A stretch of DNA of 64,000 bases from Lactococcus hircilactis (lineage in GTDB: Bacteria > Bacillota > Bacilli > Lactobacillales > Streptococcaceae), in assembly GCF_009601015.1 (NCBI RefSeq), contig NZ_WITJ01000008.1:1-64000 (forward strand), in the 5' to 3' direction. Numbering within the stretch: the first letter of the stretch is position 1; the number at the start of each line of letters is the position of its first letter. Both the position numbers and the translations under genes were made by a program. This document shows, piece by piece, positions 17,647-26,642 of the stretch. A model generated the notes under the pieces. That model was not told where the DNA came from. It searched no databases and was given only the letters and a program-made list of their open reading frames with translations.

Positions 17647-19203
17647 ATGGATGATTTTGAAGTTATGGTTTACTGTTGCTTCAATCACAGGGTGCTTTTT
17701 TAGATATTCTGCAATGAGCTCTGTCATATCCACTGTAATTTCTTTTACAATTTTGCTGGCATCAAACATGTCGTAATTGCCACCACCTACGGCTCGATAT
17801 TGATTTACCACTACATCTAATTGCTCCTGTGCTGTGATGGTGTGCCCCTCAAAAGTGAGTGCAACGATTCTATGTCCAATCGGCTGTGTCAAGTCAATGG
17901 TGTAATCAATCCCCTCGTACATGTCGTAGTTATAGTACTCTGGTTTTGGTGTGACAAAGCGTGGACTAAAAATTATGTCCCCTTGCTCATCTCGCTCTAA
18001 ATGCTCTGCGGTACGCTCTAACGCTGCTTTTAAATCCGCTCCTGTAAGACGTAAGACGGCTAACGTATTAGGATAAATATAGTTTGTCAAAATAGAACGC
18101 ATCGTAATCACCTGACCAAAACCACGGGCTTCATTATTAAATAGCGCTGTTCCAGATATTTTTGCTCCTGATGCTTCCATCTGAACTTTATTGATAAACT
18201 CAATATAGGGGTGCTCAGACACGCGCGCAAGCATTGGATTTTTTATTTGCATCTCTCCTGAAACTTGCCCCATTGGTGTGTCTAACCAATCTTCTGTTTC
18301 TTTACTGATGTCTGAGATGATAGATACAACTTCCTTAGAAGGTTCCATTGCACCAGTTTCGTGAATTTGTGCTGTAGAATGGATAACCTTTTTGTCTTCA
18401 TCTAGCTCTAGCTCAATCTCACCTACAAAAGCACCGCGATATCCTGGTTGAACGACTGGGACGCCTAGCACGTGCTGTGCAATTTCTCGGTGTTGGTGAC
18501 CAGTGACAAACGCATCAATCCAGTGGCCACATTCTTTTAATAATTGGTACCCTTCGTTTTCTCCTGTCAGCGCTTCTGTTGGTTCTCCTGTGTTTAAATC
18601 GCGCTCAAATCCGCCATGATAAGCAACAACCACAACATCCGCAAGCTCATGAAGTTGAGGTAAGATTTTTTTAGCTGTTGTAACAACAGATTGAAACGTT
18701 AGATTTTTGATTGTTGCAGGCTGCTCCCAATGAGGAATGTATTGTGTTAAAAATCCTATGATTGCAATTTTAATGCCTTGTGTTTCAATGATTTTATACT
18801 CTGGTCCAAAAGCTGGGCTTCCAGATGCATTCAATACATTTGCTGCCAAAATGGGATAAGCTGCTTGGTCAACATAAGATTGGAGATAGTTCAATCCATA
18901 ATTAAATTCGTGATTGCCAAGAAGCCCCACCTGATACCCTGACGCATTCGTGACTTCTACTAAATCATGCACGCCAGATTTTGATTTTTTAGCTAAATAA
19001 TATGCTAAAGCAGAGCCTTGTAACAGATCCCCATTTTCTATTTTTAAAATGATATTCCCTTTTGACTGGGCAAGAAGGGTTCGTTCATCCATTTTTGATC
19101 TTGCTTTTGCCATTGAAAAAGGGAGATTCATATTTCTTTCTGTAAAATTTGTAGGAAGGACAAATCCATGCATGTCACTGGTTTCTAATATTGTAATCTT
19201 CAC
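17644..19203 (-). CDS. 5'-nucleotidase / 2',3'-cyclic phosphodiesterase family
   Basis: A 519-residue metallophosphoesterase. The N-terminal calcineurin-like domain carries SDMHG (about 9-13), NGDLLQG, LGNHEFNYG, AYHGG and GHQHRE. The C-terminal 5'-nucleotidase substrate domain (about 325-500) includes NNEARGFG and AVGGGNYDM. It hydrolyses nucleotides or cyclic nucleotides. No signal peptide or wall anchor is seen, so it is probably cytoplasmic, unlike many secreted relatives. The start is GTG after AAGGAG. It is the last gene of the phnD-phnC-phnE-phnE cluster, which points to import and dephosphorylation of a phosphorylated compound. Confidence 0.87.
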   Translation of the reverse strand: MKITILETSDMHGFVLPTNFTERNMNLPFSMAKARSKMDERTLLAQSKGNIILKIENGDLLQGSALAYYLAKKSKSGVHDLVEVTNASGYQVGLLGNHEFNYGLNYLQSYVDQAAYPILAANVLNASGSPAFGPEYKIIETQGIKIAIIGFLTQYIPHWEQPATIKNLTFQSVVTTAKKILPQLHELADVVVVAYHGGFERDLNTGEPTEALTGENEGYQLLKECGHWIDAFVTGHQHREIAQHVLGVPVVQPGYRGAFVGEIELELDEDKKVIHSTAQIHETGAMEPSKEVVSIISDISKETEDWLDTPMGQVSGEMQIKNPMLARVSEHPYIEFINKVQMEASGAKISGTALFNNEARGFGQVITMRSILTNYIYPNTLAVLRLTGADLKAALERTAEHLERDEQGDIIFSPRFVTPKPEYYNYDMYEGIDYTIDLTQPIGHRIVALTFEGHTITAQEQLDVVVNQYRAVGGGNYDMFDASKIVKEITVDMTELIAEYLKKHPVIEATVNHNFKIIH

Positions 19204-19263
19204 TTTTAATCTCCTTATCGTTAAAAAAGTCCCATTTTTTTGGAACTTTTAATCCTTTATTTT

Positions 19264-20073
19264 TTATCCTTTTGCTAAGATGTGACGGATTCGTGATGAA
19301 ATTAATTCGACAACAATAATCAAAACTAAGAGTCCCAATAAAATGGCACCAACAGATGACCACTTGTAACCACTCATTGCAAAACTTAACGGTGCTCCAA
19401 TACCACCAGCTCCGACAAGTCCTAAAATGGCTGCATCACGTAAATTCATATCCAAACGATAGAGCAAAATCGAATACAACTCCGGTAAAAGTTGAGGAAG
19501 AACCCCGTATCTAATTTTTTGGAATGTCGTACTTCCTGCAGCATCCATCGCTTCAATGACACCCATATCCAAATCCTCGATCGCTTCGATAAATAGTTTT
19601 GCAATCATCCCGATCGACTCAAATCCAAGTGCCATGACTCCAGCAGAAGAACCTAGCCCGACAACTGGAATAAATAAAAGCGCATAAACAAACGATGGAA
19701 TGGTCCGAATGGCCATCAAAACGACACGAATGATGTATGCAAACCACGTTGGAACTAAATTCGTTGCCGCCAAAAAAGAAAGAGGAACTGCAATGATCGC
19801 TCCGACCAGTGTTCCTAAAATTCCAATCGCTAGTGTTTGGAGCAGTAAGTAAGAAAGTCCTGTCTCTCCAAAATCAAACATCAATGCAGTATCTGGATGA
19901 AAAATCCCAGTAAAAATATTTTTTGCGATTAACGAACCATGTTCAGAAACGCCGTGAAATTGGACAACAGAAGTTGACCAAATTGAGATGGCAAGTACAA
20001 TCAGAATAATCAGCAAATAATAAAACCATTTTTTGGGTCTGCGATTATATTCTTCAATTATTTTAGAATTCAT
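19264..20073 (-). CDS. phnE: PhnE-type ABC transporter permease 2
   Basis: A 269-residue inner-membrane permease with about six helices and the EAA loop GVIEAMDAAGSTTFQKIRYGVLP that contacts the ATPase. It pairs with the upstream PhnE paralog, PhnC and PhnD. AGGGGGAA precedes the ATG. The annotated class transports phosphonate or phosphate esters; the real substrate here may be a nucleotide-related phosphate given the linked 5'-nucleotidase. Confidence 0.9.
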   Translation of the reverse strand: MNSKIIEEYNRRPKKWFYYLLIILIVLAISIWSTSVVQFHGVSEHGSLIAKNIFTGIFHPDTALMFDFGETGLSYLLLQTLAIGILGTLVGAIIAVPLSFLAATNLVPTWFAYIIRVVLMAIRTIPSFVYALLFIPVVGLGSSAGVMALGFESIGMIAKLFIEAIEDLDMGVIEAMDAAGSTTFQKIRYGVLPQLLPELYSILLYRLDMNLRDAAILGLVGAGGIGAPLSFAMSGYKWSSVGAILLGLLVLIIVVELISSRIRHILAKG

Positions 20074-20082
20074 TTTTCCCCC

Positions 20083-20895
20083 TTATGCAATCTTTTTACG
20101 GATTAAAGCGCTAAGAAAATCAATGATCATAACGGTCACTAAAATGGACAGTAAAATCATCCCAACGCTTGAGAAATCACGAAAATTAACACGATCATTT
20201 AAGATGTTTCCAATCCCACCGGCTCCGACATATCCCAAAATCGCTGCATATCTGACATTTCCTTCAAAAGCATAGAGCGCTGTAGATAAGTAGGTCGGTA
20301 AGACTTGTGGAAACACAGAGACAAAGAAGGCTTTGAGCGGACTCACACCGAGTGTTTCTGCTGCTTCAAAGGGTCCCATATCTACTGTTTCAATGACTTC
20401 AAATAATTGCTTTCCGATGAATGAGAAGGTGAAGATAAAGATGGCAATGACTCCTGCAAAAGTCCCAAGACCAAAAATATAGGTTGCAATCAAGGCTAAT
20501 ACAAGCGTCGGCAATGTTCTTGTAATCATGAAAATGAAACGAACAACCGCATTGATTGCTTTGTTTTTAACAATATTGTTTGCTGCTAAAATGGCGAAAG
20601 GTACTCCTATAATAGCACCAATCAGCGAAGCAAAAAAGCTCATCTTTATTGTATCTAATAACGGAGGTAACACGGAATGAAAATAGGACCAATTGGGCGG
20701 AAACATGCTTGCTAACTTTTGGAAAAAGAGGTTAATTCCTGCAAGCGACTTAAAATCAAAGCCTGTCAATAAAACAGAAAGATAGATAATTACAAGAATC
20801 ACCAGCCAATAAAACCATGTTTTACTGCGCTTTTGCTCAACAACTTCTCCTGTTTTTAGGGTTATTTTTTTGGGCTTAAAGAGTTTATCGTACAT
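20083..20895 (-). CDS. phnE: PhnE-type ABC transporter permease 1
   Basis: A 270-residue permease with six helices and the EAA loop GPFEAAETLGVSPLKAFFVSVFP. It begins directly at the phnC stop codon (TAAATG), so the two are translationally coupled. It is a distant paralog of the next permease and probably forms a heterodimeric channel with it. Confidence 0.9.
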   Translation of the reverse strand: MYDKLFKPKKITLKTGEVVEQKRSKTWFYWLVILVIIYLSVLLTGFDFKSLAGINLFFQKLASMFPPNWSYFHSVLPPLLDTIKMSFFASLIGAIIGVPFAILAANNIVKNKAINAVVRFIFMITRTLPTLVLALIATYIFGLGTFAGVIAIFIFTFSFIGKQLFEVIETVDMGPFEAAETLGVSPLKAFFVSVFPQVLPTYLSTALYAFEGNVRYAAILGYVGAGGIGNILNDRVNFRDFSSVGMILLSILVTVMIIDFLSALIRKKIA

Positions 20896-21636
20896 TTAAG
20901 CCTCTTTCCTATAAACTTCATCCAAAATTTCTTTTGTTACATTTTGAGATGGACCGTCATAGACGATCTCCCCTTTTTTAATCGCAACGATTCGTGAAGC
21001 ATACTCTAATGCCAGCTCGACGTGGTGAATGTTGAGTAAAATTGTTTTATTTAAATCTTCATTGATGCGTTTAAAATCATCCATCACTTCTTTAGCAGTA
21101 ACGGGATCCAATGCTGAGACGGGCTCGTCTGCAAGTAAAATGTCTGTATCTTGGGTCAATGCACGCGCAAGTGAAACCCGCTGTTGTTGTCCGCCTGAGA
21201 GTTGATCTGCACGAATAAATGCTTTATCTAAAATCCCGACTTTATTGAGTGAATCTAGCGCAGCCAACTTATCTTCCTTTGAAAATAGACCAAAAATAAC
21301 TTTAAATAAATTCATATCGGGCACACGAGCAAACATGACATTTTTTAATACGGTCGCTCTGGGAACAAGATTATAGGATTGAAAAATCATTCCGACATGA
21401 CGACGGAATTGCCGTAATTCTTTCCCCTTTAGCTTGGCGACATCTGTGTCATTAACCAATAAATTTCCTTGGGTAATATTGTTTAAACCATTGACACAGC
21501 GAATCAAAGTTGATTTTCCTGCACCAGATGTCCCAATAATCGCAACAAACTCCCCTTGCTCAATTGTTAGATTGATGTTGGTTAGCCCTTTGGTGCCATT
21601 GGGATAAACCTTTGACACATTTTCAAATTTAATCAT
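20896..21636 (-). CDS. phnC: PhnC-type ABC transporter ATPase
   Basis: A 246-residue ATPase with Walker A GTSGAGKST, Q-loop QSYNLV, signature LSGGQQQR, Walker B ILLADEP and switch His in NIHHVEL. It powers uptake through the two PhnE permeases. I chose ATG 21636, 4 nt after GGAGG; a longer frame to 21654 runs through the ribosome binding site. A hairpin terminator separates it from phnD. Confidence 0.92.
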   Translation of the reverse strand: MIKFENVSKVYPNGTKGLTNINLTIEQGEFVAIIGTSGAGKSTLIRCVNGLNNITQGNLLVNDTDVAKLKGKELRQFRRHVGMIFQSYNLVPRATVLKNVMFARVPDMNLFKVIFGLFSKEDKLAALDSLNKVGILDKAFIRADQLSGGQQQRVSLARALTQDTDILLADEPVSALDPVTAKEVMDDFKRINEDLNKTILLNIHHVELALEYASRIVAIKKGEIVYDGPSQNVTKEILDEVYRKEA

Positions 21637-21720
21637 GAATCCTCCACCTTCCATGAAAGGTTTTATTTTTTAATTTTCTTTTAACAAAGAAAAACGTTAC
21701 TGCTTATTTACACCCTCTGC

Positions 21721-21755
21721 AAAAAAGGTCTGGAACCGTATCAGCTGTCCAGACT
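21721..21755 (-). terminator. Intra-operon attenuating terminator after phnD
   Basis: On the minus strand, AGTCTGGA and TCCAGACC form a stem followed by six T residues, between phnD and phnC. Partial read-through would give more binding protein than channel, a common arrangement in ABC operons. Confidence 0.75.
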
Positions 21756-21783
21756 GTTTATTTTAGAATGATGTGTGATGTGA

Positions 21784-22833
21784 TTAGTTTGCCTTACTCA
21801 TTGAATTAACAATTTTGATTGCTGTTTTATAATCATCTTTTGATGAATCGACATAACCGTCATGTGAATAAATGGCGATGACTTTTTTACCTTCATCTGT
21901 TTTTGCCATGTCTTTAATCGCAGTTGATAACGCTTTTTTGAATGCTGGCGTCATAATTTTAGATTTTTCTGAGACCATAATTCCGTCATTAGCAATCGCT
22001 GGTGTTACACCGATGACGTTGGTATCATCCCAGATGCTTCCTTTAGCACCAAATGTTGTGTTCCATTTTACTGCTTCATCTAAACGCGCATCAGCATATT
22101 CAGGCATCACGTCAATTTGACCAGAAGCGAGTTGAGCTGTTGCAGAGTCGTATGAATCAACGGTCACAGTATTTTTCAAATCACGAATGGAGTGCTTGAA
22201 GTTTTCCGTCAACCATTGTGATGGATACATATAACCTGCAGCTGATGATGTTGATTCAAGTCCCCATTTAGCAGCGTTCAAATCTTTCCATGTCAATGTC
22301 CCATCATTAGCTTCTTTGGCTAATTTTTTACCCATTTCAGAATTACCAGTAATAATGAGGGAGCGATAAGATGTAACTTCTTTGTCTGTTTTAGTGGTTG
22401 GTTTGTGTTCATTCCAATATTTTGCAGAAGCAGAAGCATCATTTGAAAGTCCTTTACGCGTTGCCATCAAAAGTGGCGTTGAACCGTCTTGATACATCGC
22501 ATAAGTTGTGGCTGACATCCCATAACCGACATCAACGGAACCTGCATCAAGTCCTTCTCCAACGGCTTGATAGTTTGTCCCAACACTTGTTTCAATGTTT
22601 TTAACAGTATATCCTTGTTTTTTTAATTCAGATTTCAAGATGTTTGCGATTGGTTTTGTCGCTGTTGTGATGTCATCTGGATTTTTAGATGGGATAAATG
22701 AAATCTTCAAGTTTGAGATCGTTTTGCTCTCTGATTTTGAAGAGGAAGCATTATTACCACAAGCAGCAAGAACGGATACTGCAATCAATGCAGCCGCTGT
22801 AAGTCCAATAACTTTCTTTGATGTCTTTTTCAT
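21784..22833 (-). CDS. phnD: PhnD-type substrate-binding lipoprotein
   Basis: A 349-residue lipoprotein. The signal peptide ends in the lipobox LAAC (Cys25). The periplasmic-binding fold of the phosphonate/phosphate-ester class follows (ISFIPSKNPDD; VGYGMSATTYAMY; ESTSSAAGYMYP). It captures the ligand at the outer face of the membrane for the PhnC/PhnE transporter. It is first in the operon, behind a strong promoter with a PurBox-like element at about -76. The sequence does not identify the ligand. Confidence 0.9.
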   Translation of the reverse strand: MKKTSKKVIGLTAAALIAVSVLAACGNNASSSKSESKTISNLKISFIPSKNPDDITTATKPIANILKSELKKQGYTVKNIETSVGTNYQAVGEGLDAGSVDVGYGMSATTYAMYQDGSTPLLMATRKGLSNDASASAKYWNEHKPTTKTDKEVTSYRSLIITGNSEMGKKLAKEANDGTLTWKDLNAAKWGLESTSSAAGYMYPSQWLTENFKHSIRDLKNTVTVDSYDSATAQLASGQIDVMPEYADARLDEAVKWNTTFGAKGSIWDDTNVIGVTPAIANDGIMVSEKSKIMTPAFKKALSTAIKDMAKTDEGKKVIAIYSHDGYVDSSKDDYKTAIKIVNSMSKAN

Positions 22834-22897
22834 TTTGAAAATGAATCTCCTTAATTTTTATTCATCACATCGATGAACGCATTATTACTACAAGACT

Positions 22898-22926
22898 ATT
22901 CTAAACTATTTTTTTGTTCTTGACAA
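22898..22926 (-). promoter_or_regulatory. phnD promoter
   Basis: On the minus strand, TTGTCA (22921-22926) and TAGAAT (22898-22903) are separated by exactly 17 bp. The expected start is near 22891. Confidence 0.8.
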
Positions 22927-22960
22927 TGGTGTGTTTGTAAACATTCTGTTAATCTTTTTT

Positions 22961-22980
22961 ATCGTTCGTAAATATCGAAC
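22961..22980. promoter_or_regulatory. GTTCG-N7-CGAAC palindrome, PurBox-like
   Basis: GTTCGTAAATATCGAAC lies at 22964-22980. Read toward phnD, ATTTACGAACGAT (22961-22973) matches the lactococcal PurBox AWWWCCGAACWWT at 11 of 13 positions. It is centred about 76 bp upstream of the predicted phnD start, the position at which PurR activates in Lactococcus. Confidence 0.6.
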
Positions 22981-23133
22981 GTTGTATTTTAAAAGTATTT
23001 TTTATTGAGTGATTATTATGAATTTTTGGATTAATTAAAGTGGTTTAATTTTTTTAATTTTCATCCCAGATTTTAGATAAAAAAAATGACACGCGCGCTA
23101 AAAGATGAATTTTATCGATTCCGTTGCTTTAAC

Positions 23134-23153
23134 GTTCGAAATTTCCGAACAAT
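23134..23153. promoter_or_regulatory. Second GTTCG-N7-CGAAC palindrome with exact PurBox
   Basis: GTTCGAAATTTCCGAAC lies at 23134-23150. ATTTCCGAACAAT (23141-23153) matches the PurBox at 13 of 13 positions, just upstream of the pyruvate oxidase promoter. It has the same arm and spacer geometry as the phnD palindrome 170 bp away. Confidence 0.6.
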
Positions 23154-23180
23154 TTGTTTCAATAAGGAATCATTTTTTGG

Positions 23181-23211
23181 TATAATATTTTTTGAAATCG
23201 ATTTCAAAAAA
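23181..23211 (+). promoter_or_regulatory. Pyruvate oxidase promoter with cre operator
   Basis: TATAAT at 23181-23186 is preceded by TGG (extended -10). A perfect 24-bp palindrome at 23188-23211 covers the start point. Its centre, TGAAATCGATTTCA (23193-23206), fits the cre consensus TGWAANCGNTNWCA at every position. CcpA repression is expected. Confidence 0.8.
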
Positions 23212-23243
23212 TGATTAGAGTGTTTATTGGAGGAATAGATATA

Positions 23244-25046
23244 ATGGCATCAGATAAAATAACAGCTGGTCTAGCTGCTTTAAAAGTAATGGAGGGATGG
23301 GGTGTGGACACCATGTATGGGATACCATCAGGGACACTTAGTGGCCTTATGGATGCGATGGGACATCCTGGTCATCACATCCAATTTATTCAAGTAAAGC
23401 ATGAAGAGACTGGTGCTATGGCGGCTGAAATGCAATGGAAATGGGGAGGAAAACTTGGTGTAGCTGTTGGTTCAGGAGGTCCTGGCGCAACACATTTGAT
23501 CAATGGAATTTATGATGCAGCGATGGATCGGATTCCAATGCTTGCAATTTTGGGATCGAAACCAAATCGTGAAAATGCAATGGATGCGTTTCAAGAATTG
23601 AATCAAAATCCAATGTATGAGAATGTTGCGGTGTATAATCGTAGAGTGGCTTATGCTGAAGAATTACCTAAATTAGTAGATGAAGCGATTCGTAGTGCAA
23701 TCACAAAACGTGGTGTAGCGGTTCTTGAAGTGCCTGCAGATTTTGGTTTTGCAGAAATTGATGCTGATGCGTGGTATTCATCTGGGCTCACACATCATCA
23801 CTTTAAACCTCAAGCACCCGATGAGGCTGAGATTGATGAAGCAGTAGCAATTTTGCGCGACTCAAAGCGTCCAGTGATTTATGCTGGTTTTGGTACTCGT
23901 GGTCATGGTCAAGCCGTTCAAGAGTTGTCTCGAAAAATTAAAGCACCTCTCATCACAACTGGGAAAAATTTTGAAACTTTTGATTGGGATTTTGAAGCAT
24001 TGCTTGGTTCTACTTTCCGTGTCGGTTGGAAACCTGCAAATGAGGCTATACTCGAAGCTGATACTGTGCTTTTTATTGGATCAAATTTTCCATTTGCAGA
24101 AGTTGAGCGGACGTTTCGTAATGTGAAGCACTTCATCCAGATTGACAATAATCCTGGCATGCTTGGAAAACGGCATCAAGCAGATGTTGCGATTTTAGCA
24201 GATGCTGGACTTTCTGTCACTGCGCTTTTAGAAAAAACAACAGCCATTGAACAATCTGCTTGGTGGGATGCTAATCTTGAAAACGTCAAAAATTGGCGAG
24301 AATATATGGATCATTTGGAGAAAAAAACACAAGGGGATTTGCAATTTTATCAAGTGTACCATGCAATTAACACTTTTGCTGATAACGATGCGATTTTCTC
24401 GATTGATGTCGGGAACGTAACCCTTACTTCTACACGGCATTTGCATATGACTGAAAAAAATATGTGGCGTACTTCTCCACTCTTTGCAAGTATGGGAATT
24501 GCGATTCCTGGTGGTATTGCTGCGAAAAAAACTTATCCTAATCGACAGGTTTGGAATATCGTTGGGGATGGTGCTTTTGCGATGACTTATCCTGATGTGG
24601 TCACAAATGTCCATTATCAACTGCCTGTCATAAATGTTGTATTCACAAATACGGAGTATGGCTTCATCAAAAACAAGTATGAAGATACAAATACTTATAA
24701 TTTTGGGGTTGATTTTGATGATGTAGATTACGCAAAAATTGCTGAAGCCCAAGGTGCTGTTGGTCTTACGGTAAGTAAGATTGAGGACATTAATCGTGTG
24801 GTTAAAGAAGCTGTGGAGCATTATCGTCACGGACGTGTTGTGGTCATTGATGCGAAAATTACACATGATCGTCCACTGCCAGTTGAAACGTTAAAACTTG
24901 ATCCGTCGCTTTATTCTGAAGCTGAGGTCTTAGCTTACAAGGAAAAATATGAAGCACAGAATCTGGTTCCTTTTAGAGAAATTCTTGAACAACATCACTT
25001 GAGCTCTCAATATATCAAAGATGAAGAAAATCAATATAGTTTTTAA
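23244..25046 (+). CDS. spxB/pox: Pyruvate oxidase
   Basis: A 600-residue ThDP- and FAD-dependent enzyme: pyruvate + phosphate + O2 gives acetyl phosphate, CO2 and H2O2. The N-terminal PYR domain holds the conserved Glu ([11 protein letters not shown]). The central FAD domain contains [10 protein letters not shown]. The C-terminal ThDP-binding motif begins at [14 protein letters not shown]. Length and sequence fit SpxB/Pox rather than acetolactate synthase. Start chosen at ATG 23244 with GGAGG upstream; an earlier frame start lies in the operator. It carries a cre site, so it is probably expressed when glucose is low. Its last codons lie inside a 70-bp direct repeat. Confidence 0.92.
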   Translation: MASDKITAGLAALKVMEGWGVDTMYGIPSGTLSGLMDAMGHPGHHIQFIQVKHEETGAMAAEMQWKWGGKLGVAVGSGGPGATHLINGIYDAAMDRIPMLAILGSKPNRENAMDAFQELNQNPMYENVAVYNRRVAYAEELPKLVDEAIRSAITKRGVAVLEVPADFGFAEIDADAWYSSGLTHHHFKPQAPDEAEIDEAVAILRDSKRPVIYAGFGTRGHGQAVQELSRKIKAPLITTGKNFETFDWDFEALLGSTFRVGWKPANEAILEADTVLFIGSNFPFAEVERTFRNVKHFIQIDNNPGMLGKRHQADVAILADAGLSVTALLEKTTAIEQSAWWDANLENVKNWREYMDHLEKKTQGDLQFYQVYHAINTFADNDAIFSIDVGNVTLTSTRHLHMTEKNMWRTSPLFASMGIAIPGGIAAKKTYPNRQVWNIVGDGAFAMTYPDVVTNVHYQLPVINVVFTNTEYGFIKNKYEDTNTYNFGVDFDDVDYAKIAEAQGAVGLTVSKIEDINRVVKEAVEHYRHGRVVVIDAKITHDRPLPVETLKLDPSLYSEAEVLAYKEKYEAQNLVPFREILEQHHLSSQYIKDEENQYSF

Positions 25047-25102
25047 GTGTAATGAATTCTCCTATTTTGGGAGAATTTTTTATTTTTGAAGAATGATTAC
25101 GC
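25033..25102 (+). repeat. 70-bp direct repeat, left copy (3' end of pox)
   Basis: It begins in the last codons of pox and includes the stop codon and terminator. The other copy at 27305-27374 is identical except for one base (T at 25098, C in the right copy). The two copies are offset by 2272 bp and bracket a small gene module. Confidence 0.95.
25055..25086 (+). terminator. pox terminator
   Basis: AATTCTCC and GGAGAATT form a stem around a 7-nt loop, followed by a T-rich tract. It lies inside the left direct repeat. Confidence 0.85.
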
Positions 25103-25412
25103 TATTATGATGGATACATAAAACTAATCCAGCTCTTTCTAAATAGCAAAAAAATTTTTAAATATTAGTACACATCTATTCATCACTTCACTAGATTATT
25201 TTGGTTCATTGAAGCTTAACTATAATTAGTATATTTTGAAATTAGTATTAATTTTTTAAACAAAATAAAACAGCAATCCATAAATTAAAATTGCTGTTTT
25301 CGTAAGCACGACATTAAATCCTTTACTAAAAATATATTCAATTCAAGAAAAAATATAAGAAAAAAATAGTAAAAAATAGTTGAACCACTCTTTTTTAGTT
25401 CTTTTTCAATTG
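25103..25412. other. AT-rich gene-free spacer of the inserted module
   Basis: Very AT-rich sequence without a credible frame. The only structure seen is the hairpin at 25267-25300. Confidence 0.7.
25267..25300. terminator. Bidirectional hairpin downstream of the small membrane operon
   Basis: AAAACAGCAAT and ATTGCTGTTTT form an 11-bp stem with a 12-nt loop. It lies where transcripts of the three small minus-strand genes would end. Confidence 0.65.
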
Positions 25413-25736
25413 TTAATTCTTGCTAAACAGAATCATTTTATCTAAAAATTTTTTTAAATCTGATTTTTGTTGAATGGTCATCCTTGCTTTTTCAGCATCA
25501 TGGTCACTAACAGTTCCAACATGTGTTTCAACTTGTCCTTTCGAATTGATTGACACCACAAAAGGTACAGACAATGATGTTTGATGAGTATATTTTTCAA
25601 AAAAACGATTTAATTTTTGGTTATCTTGACTAGAGTAATGCTTTTCCTTAATTTTTGCCATAAAAAAATGAAGTAACTCATGACTTAAAACAATCACTAG
25701 CGATGACATTAAATAAATCAAAACAAGTAAAATCAT
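25413..25736 (-). CDS. Small membrane protein with HELLH motif
   Basis: A 107-residue protein. One N-terminal hydrophobic helix (about 2-18) runs straight into HELLHFFMAK (about 20-29), which has the HExxH zinc-binding pattern in the position seen in site-2-type proteases (HELGHxxxA). The rest is a charged domain of about 75 residues with no further hydrophobic helix and no recognisable NPDG-type second motif. It may be a minimal protease-like domain or a lookalike. Its ATG overlaps the upstream stop codon (ATGA), so it is coupled to the previous small membrane protein. Confidence 0.65.
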   Translation of the reverse strand: MILLVLIYLMSSLVIVLSHELLHFFMAKIKEKHYSSQDNQKLNRFFEKYTHQTSLSVPFVVSINSKGQVETHVGTVSDHDAEKARMTIQQKSDLKKFLDKMILFSKN

Positions 25737-26005
25737 TGTTTATTTTTCACTTTTTCTATTCCTTTATTTATTGCAAATCCCAAAATTAAAGTAACGAAGT
25801 AACTTATCACTAAGATCCAAGTGGGAGAAAAGGTTGTCGTAATATTATGTGTCGTAATTGTATTTTTGATTTGAATCCCTAACAATGAGGTCACGATGAC
25901 AGAATAGTTTGCTGGGGTAGAAAACAAAGTGAATAGAGTGTCAATGAGCAACATCCCTAAATAGATCATTGTCATTATTCCAAATGTTTTACTATATTCT
26001 TTCAT
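25733..26005 (-). CDS. Small two-helix membrane protein
   Basis: A 90-residue protein with hydrophobic helices at about 8-30 and 62-80. They are separated by a polar Thr-rich loop (KNTITTHNITTTF), and the tail is basic (KGIEKVKNKQ). No family is recognised. AAGGAG precedes the ATG at a good distance. It overlaps the preceding gene by about 14 nt and the following gene by 4 nt, giving a tight three-gene unit inside the direct-repeat-flanked module. Confidence 0.65.
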   Translation of the reverse strand: MKEYSKTFGIMTMIYLGMLLIDTLFTLFSTPANYSVIVTSLLGIQIKNTITTHNITTTFSPTWILVISYFVTLILGFAINKGIEKVKNKQ

Positions 26006-26288
26006 ATCTCTCCTTTCTTAAAATATAAAATAGTATTCCCCCTAATATTAAAATAATAAAAAGAGCAGTACCATTCACTCGATTTGATAATTCTAGCAAC
26101 GCAAAAAACATAATCAAAAGAACTGTAGAAGTAGTTTCATTGAGACTCCCTTCTGATTTTGGAAAAAGGTAACCAAGTATTAACGATCCAATAGAAACAC
26201 TTAACGCCAAAAAAGTCTTTTGTACGACAGCATTTCCCTGTAACCAACTCATCACAAATACTAAACAAGAAAGCAATATACTCATCAT
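25992..26288 (-). CDS. Small hydrophobic membrane protein
   Basis: About 98 residues with four hydrophobic segments (LLSCLVFVMSWL, FLALSVSIGSLILGYLF, STVLLIMFFALLEL, ALFIILILGGILFYIL) and a basic tail RKERYERI. No family is recognised. The ATG pair at 26285-26288 has no clear ribosome binding site; the frame continues to a TTG at 26312, also without one. A TTGACA lies about 30 nt upstream of the ATG, so the message may be nearly leaderless. First of three overlapping small membrane genes, divergent from a TetR gene. Confidence 0.55.
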   Translation of the reverse strand: MMSILLSCLVFVMSWLQGNAVVQKTFLALSVSIGSLILGYLFPKSEGSLNETTSTVLLIMFFALLELSNRVNGTALFIILILGGILFYILRKERYERI

Positions 26289-26450
26289 AAATTTCGTAAA
26301 GAAGTAATGCAACGTTTGTCAAAGTTAAAAATGAGCTTTGCTCTATCTATTAATTGGATAGATATTCCATATATGAAAATCTCATTACTAATCTACAATT
26401 GAATTTTATCATTCTATCAAGGTAAAAACAATAATGTTTAGTTCTCATAA

Positions 26451-26542
26451 TGTGAACGTTTCTAATGATTATAGAAGCTCTTTGCTTATATTTTATGAGC
26501 TTTGAGAGGCATGTAACCAAATTCAACGTTCACACTGTGTGA
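26451..26542. promoter_or_regulatory. Candidate TetR operators between divergent units
   Basis: TGTGAACGTT (26451-26460) and AACGTTCACA (26525-26534) are inverted copies 64 bp apart. The second overlaps a 13-bp palindrome, TCACACTGTGTGA (26530-26542). Both lie in the roughly 350-bp gene-free spacer between the small membrane genes and the TetR gene. Binding by that TetR is an inference. Confidence 0.5.
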
Positions 26543-26599
26543 CCTTTTTCTTTCTTTAACATTCTTTTTTAGTTTTTAGATTCCAATGATGTAAATTAA

Positions 26600-26608
26600 T
26601 GATATAAT
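26600..26608 (+). promoter_or_regulatory. Promoter -10 of the TetR-family gene
   Basis: TGATATAAT is a perfect extended -10 element, 34 bp before the ATG. GGAGGT precedes the ATG. Confidence 0.65.
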
Positions 26609-26642
26609 TCATTTAGAAATAAAATTTGAAGGAGGTACAGGC

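Noticed and set aside
24228-24866. 212-codon minus-strand frame inside pox
   Set aside because: It lies antisense within a gene with clear enzyme motifs, has no recognisable family and no ribosome binding site; it is a shadow.
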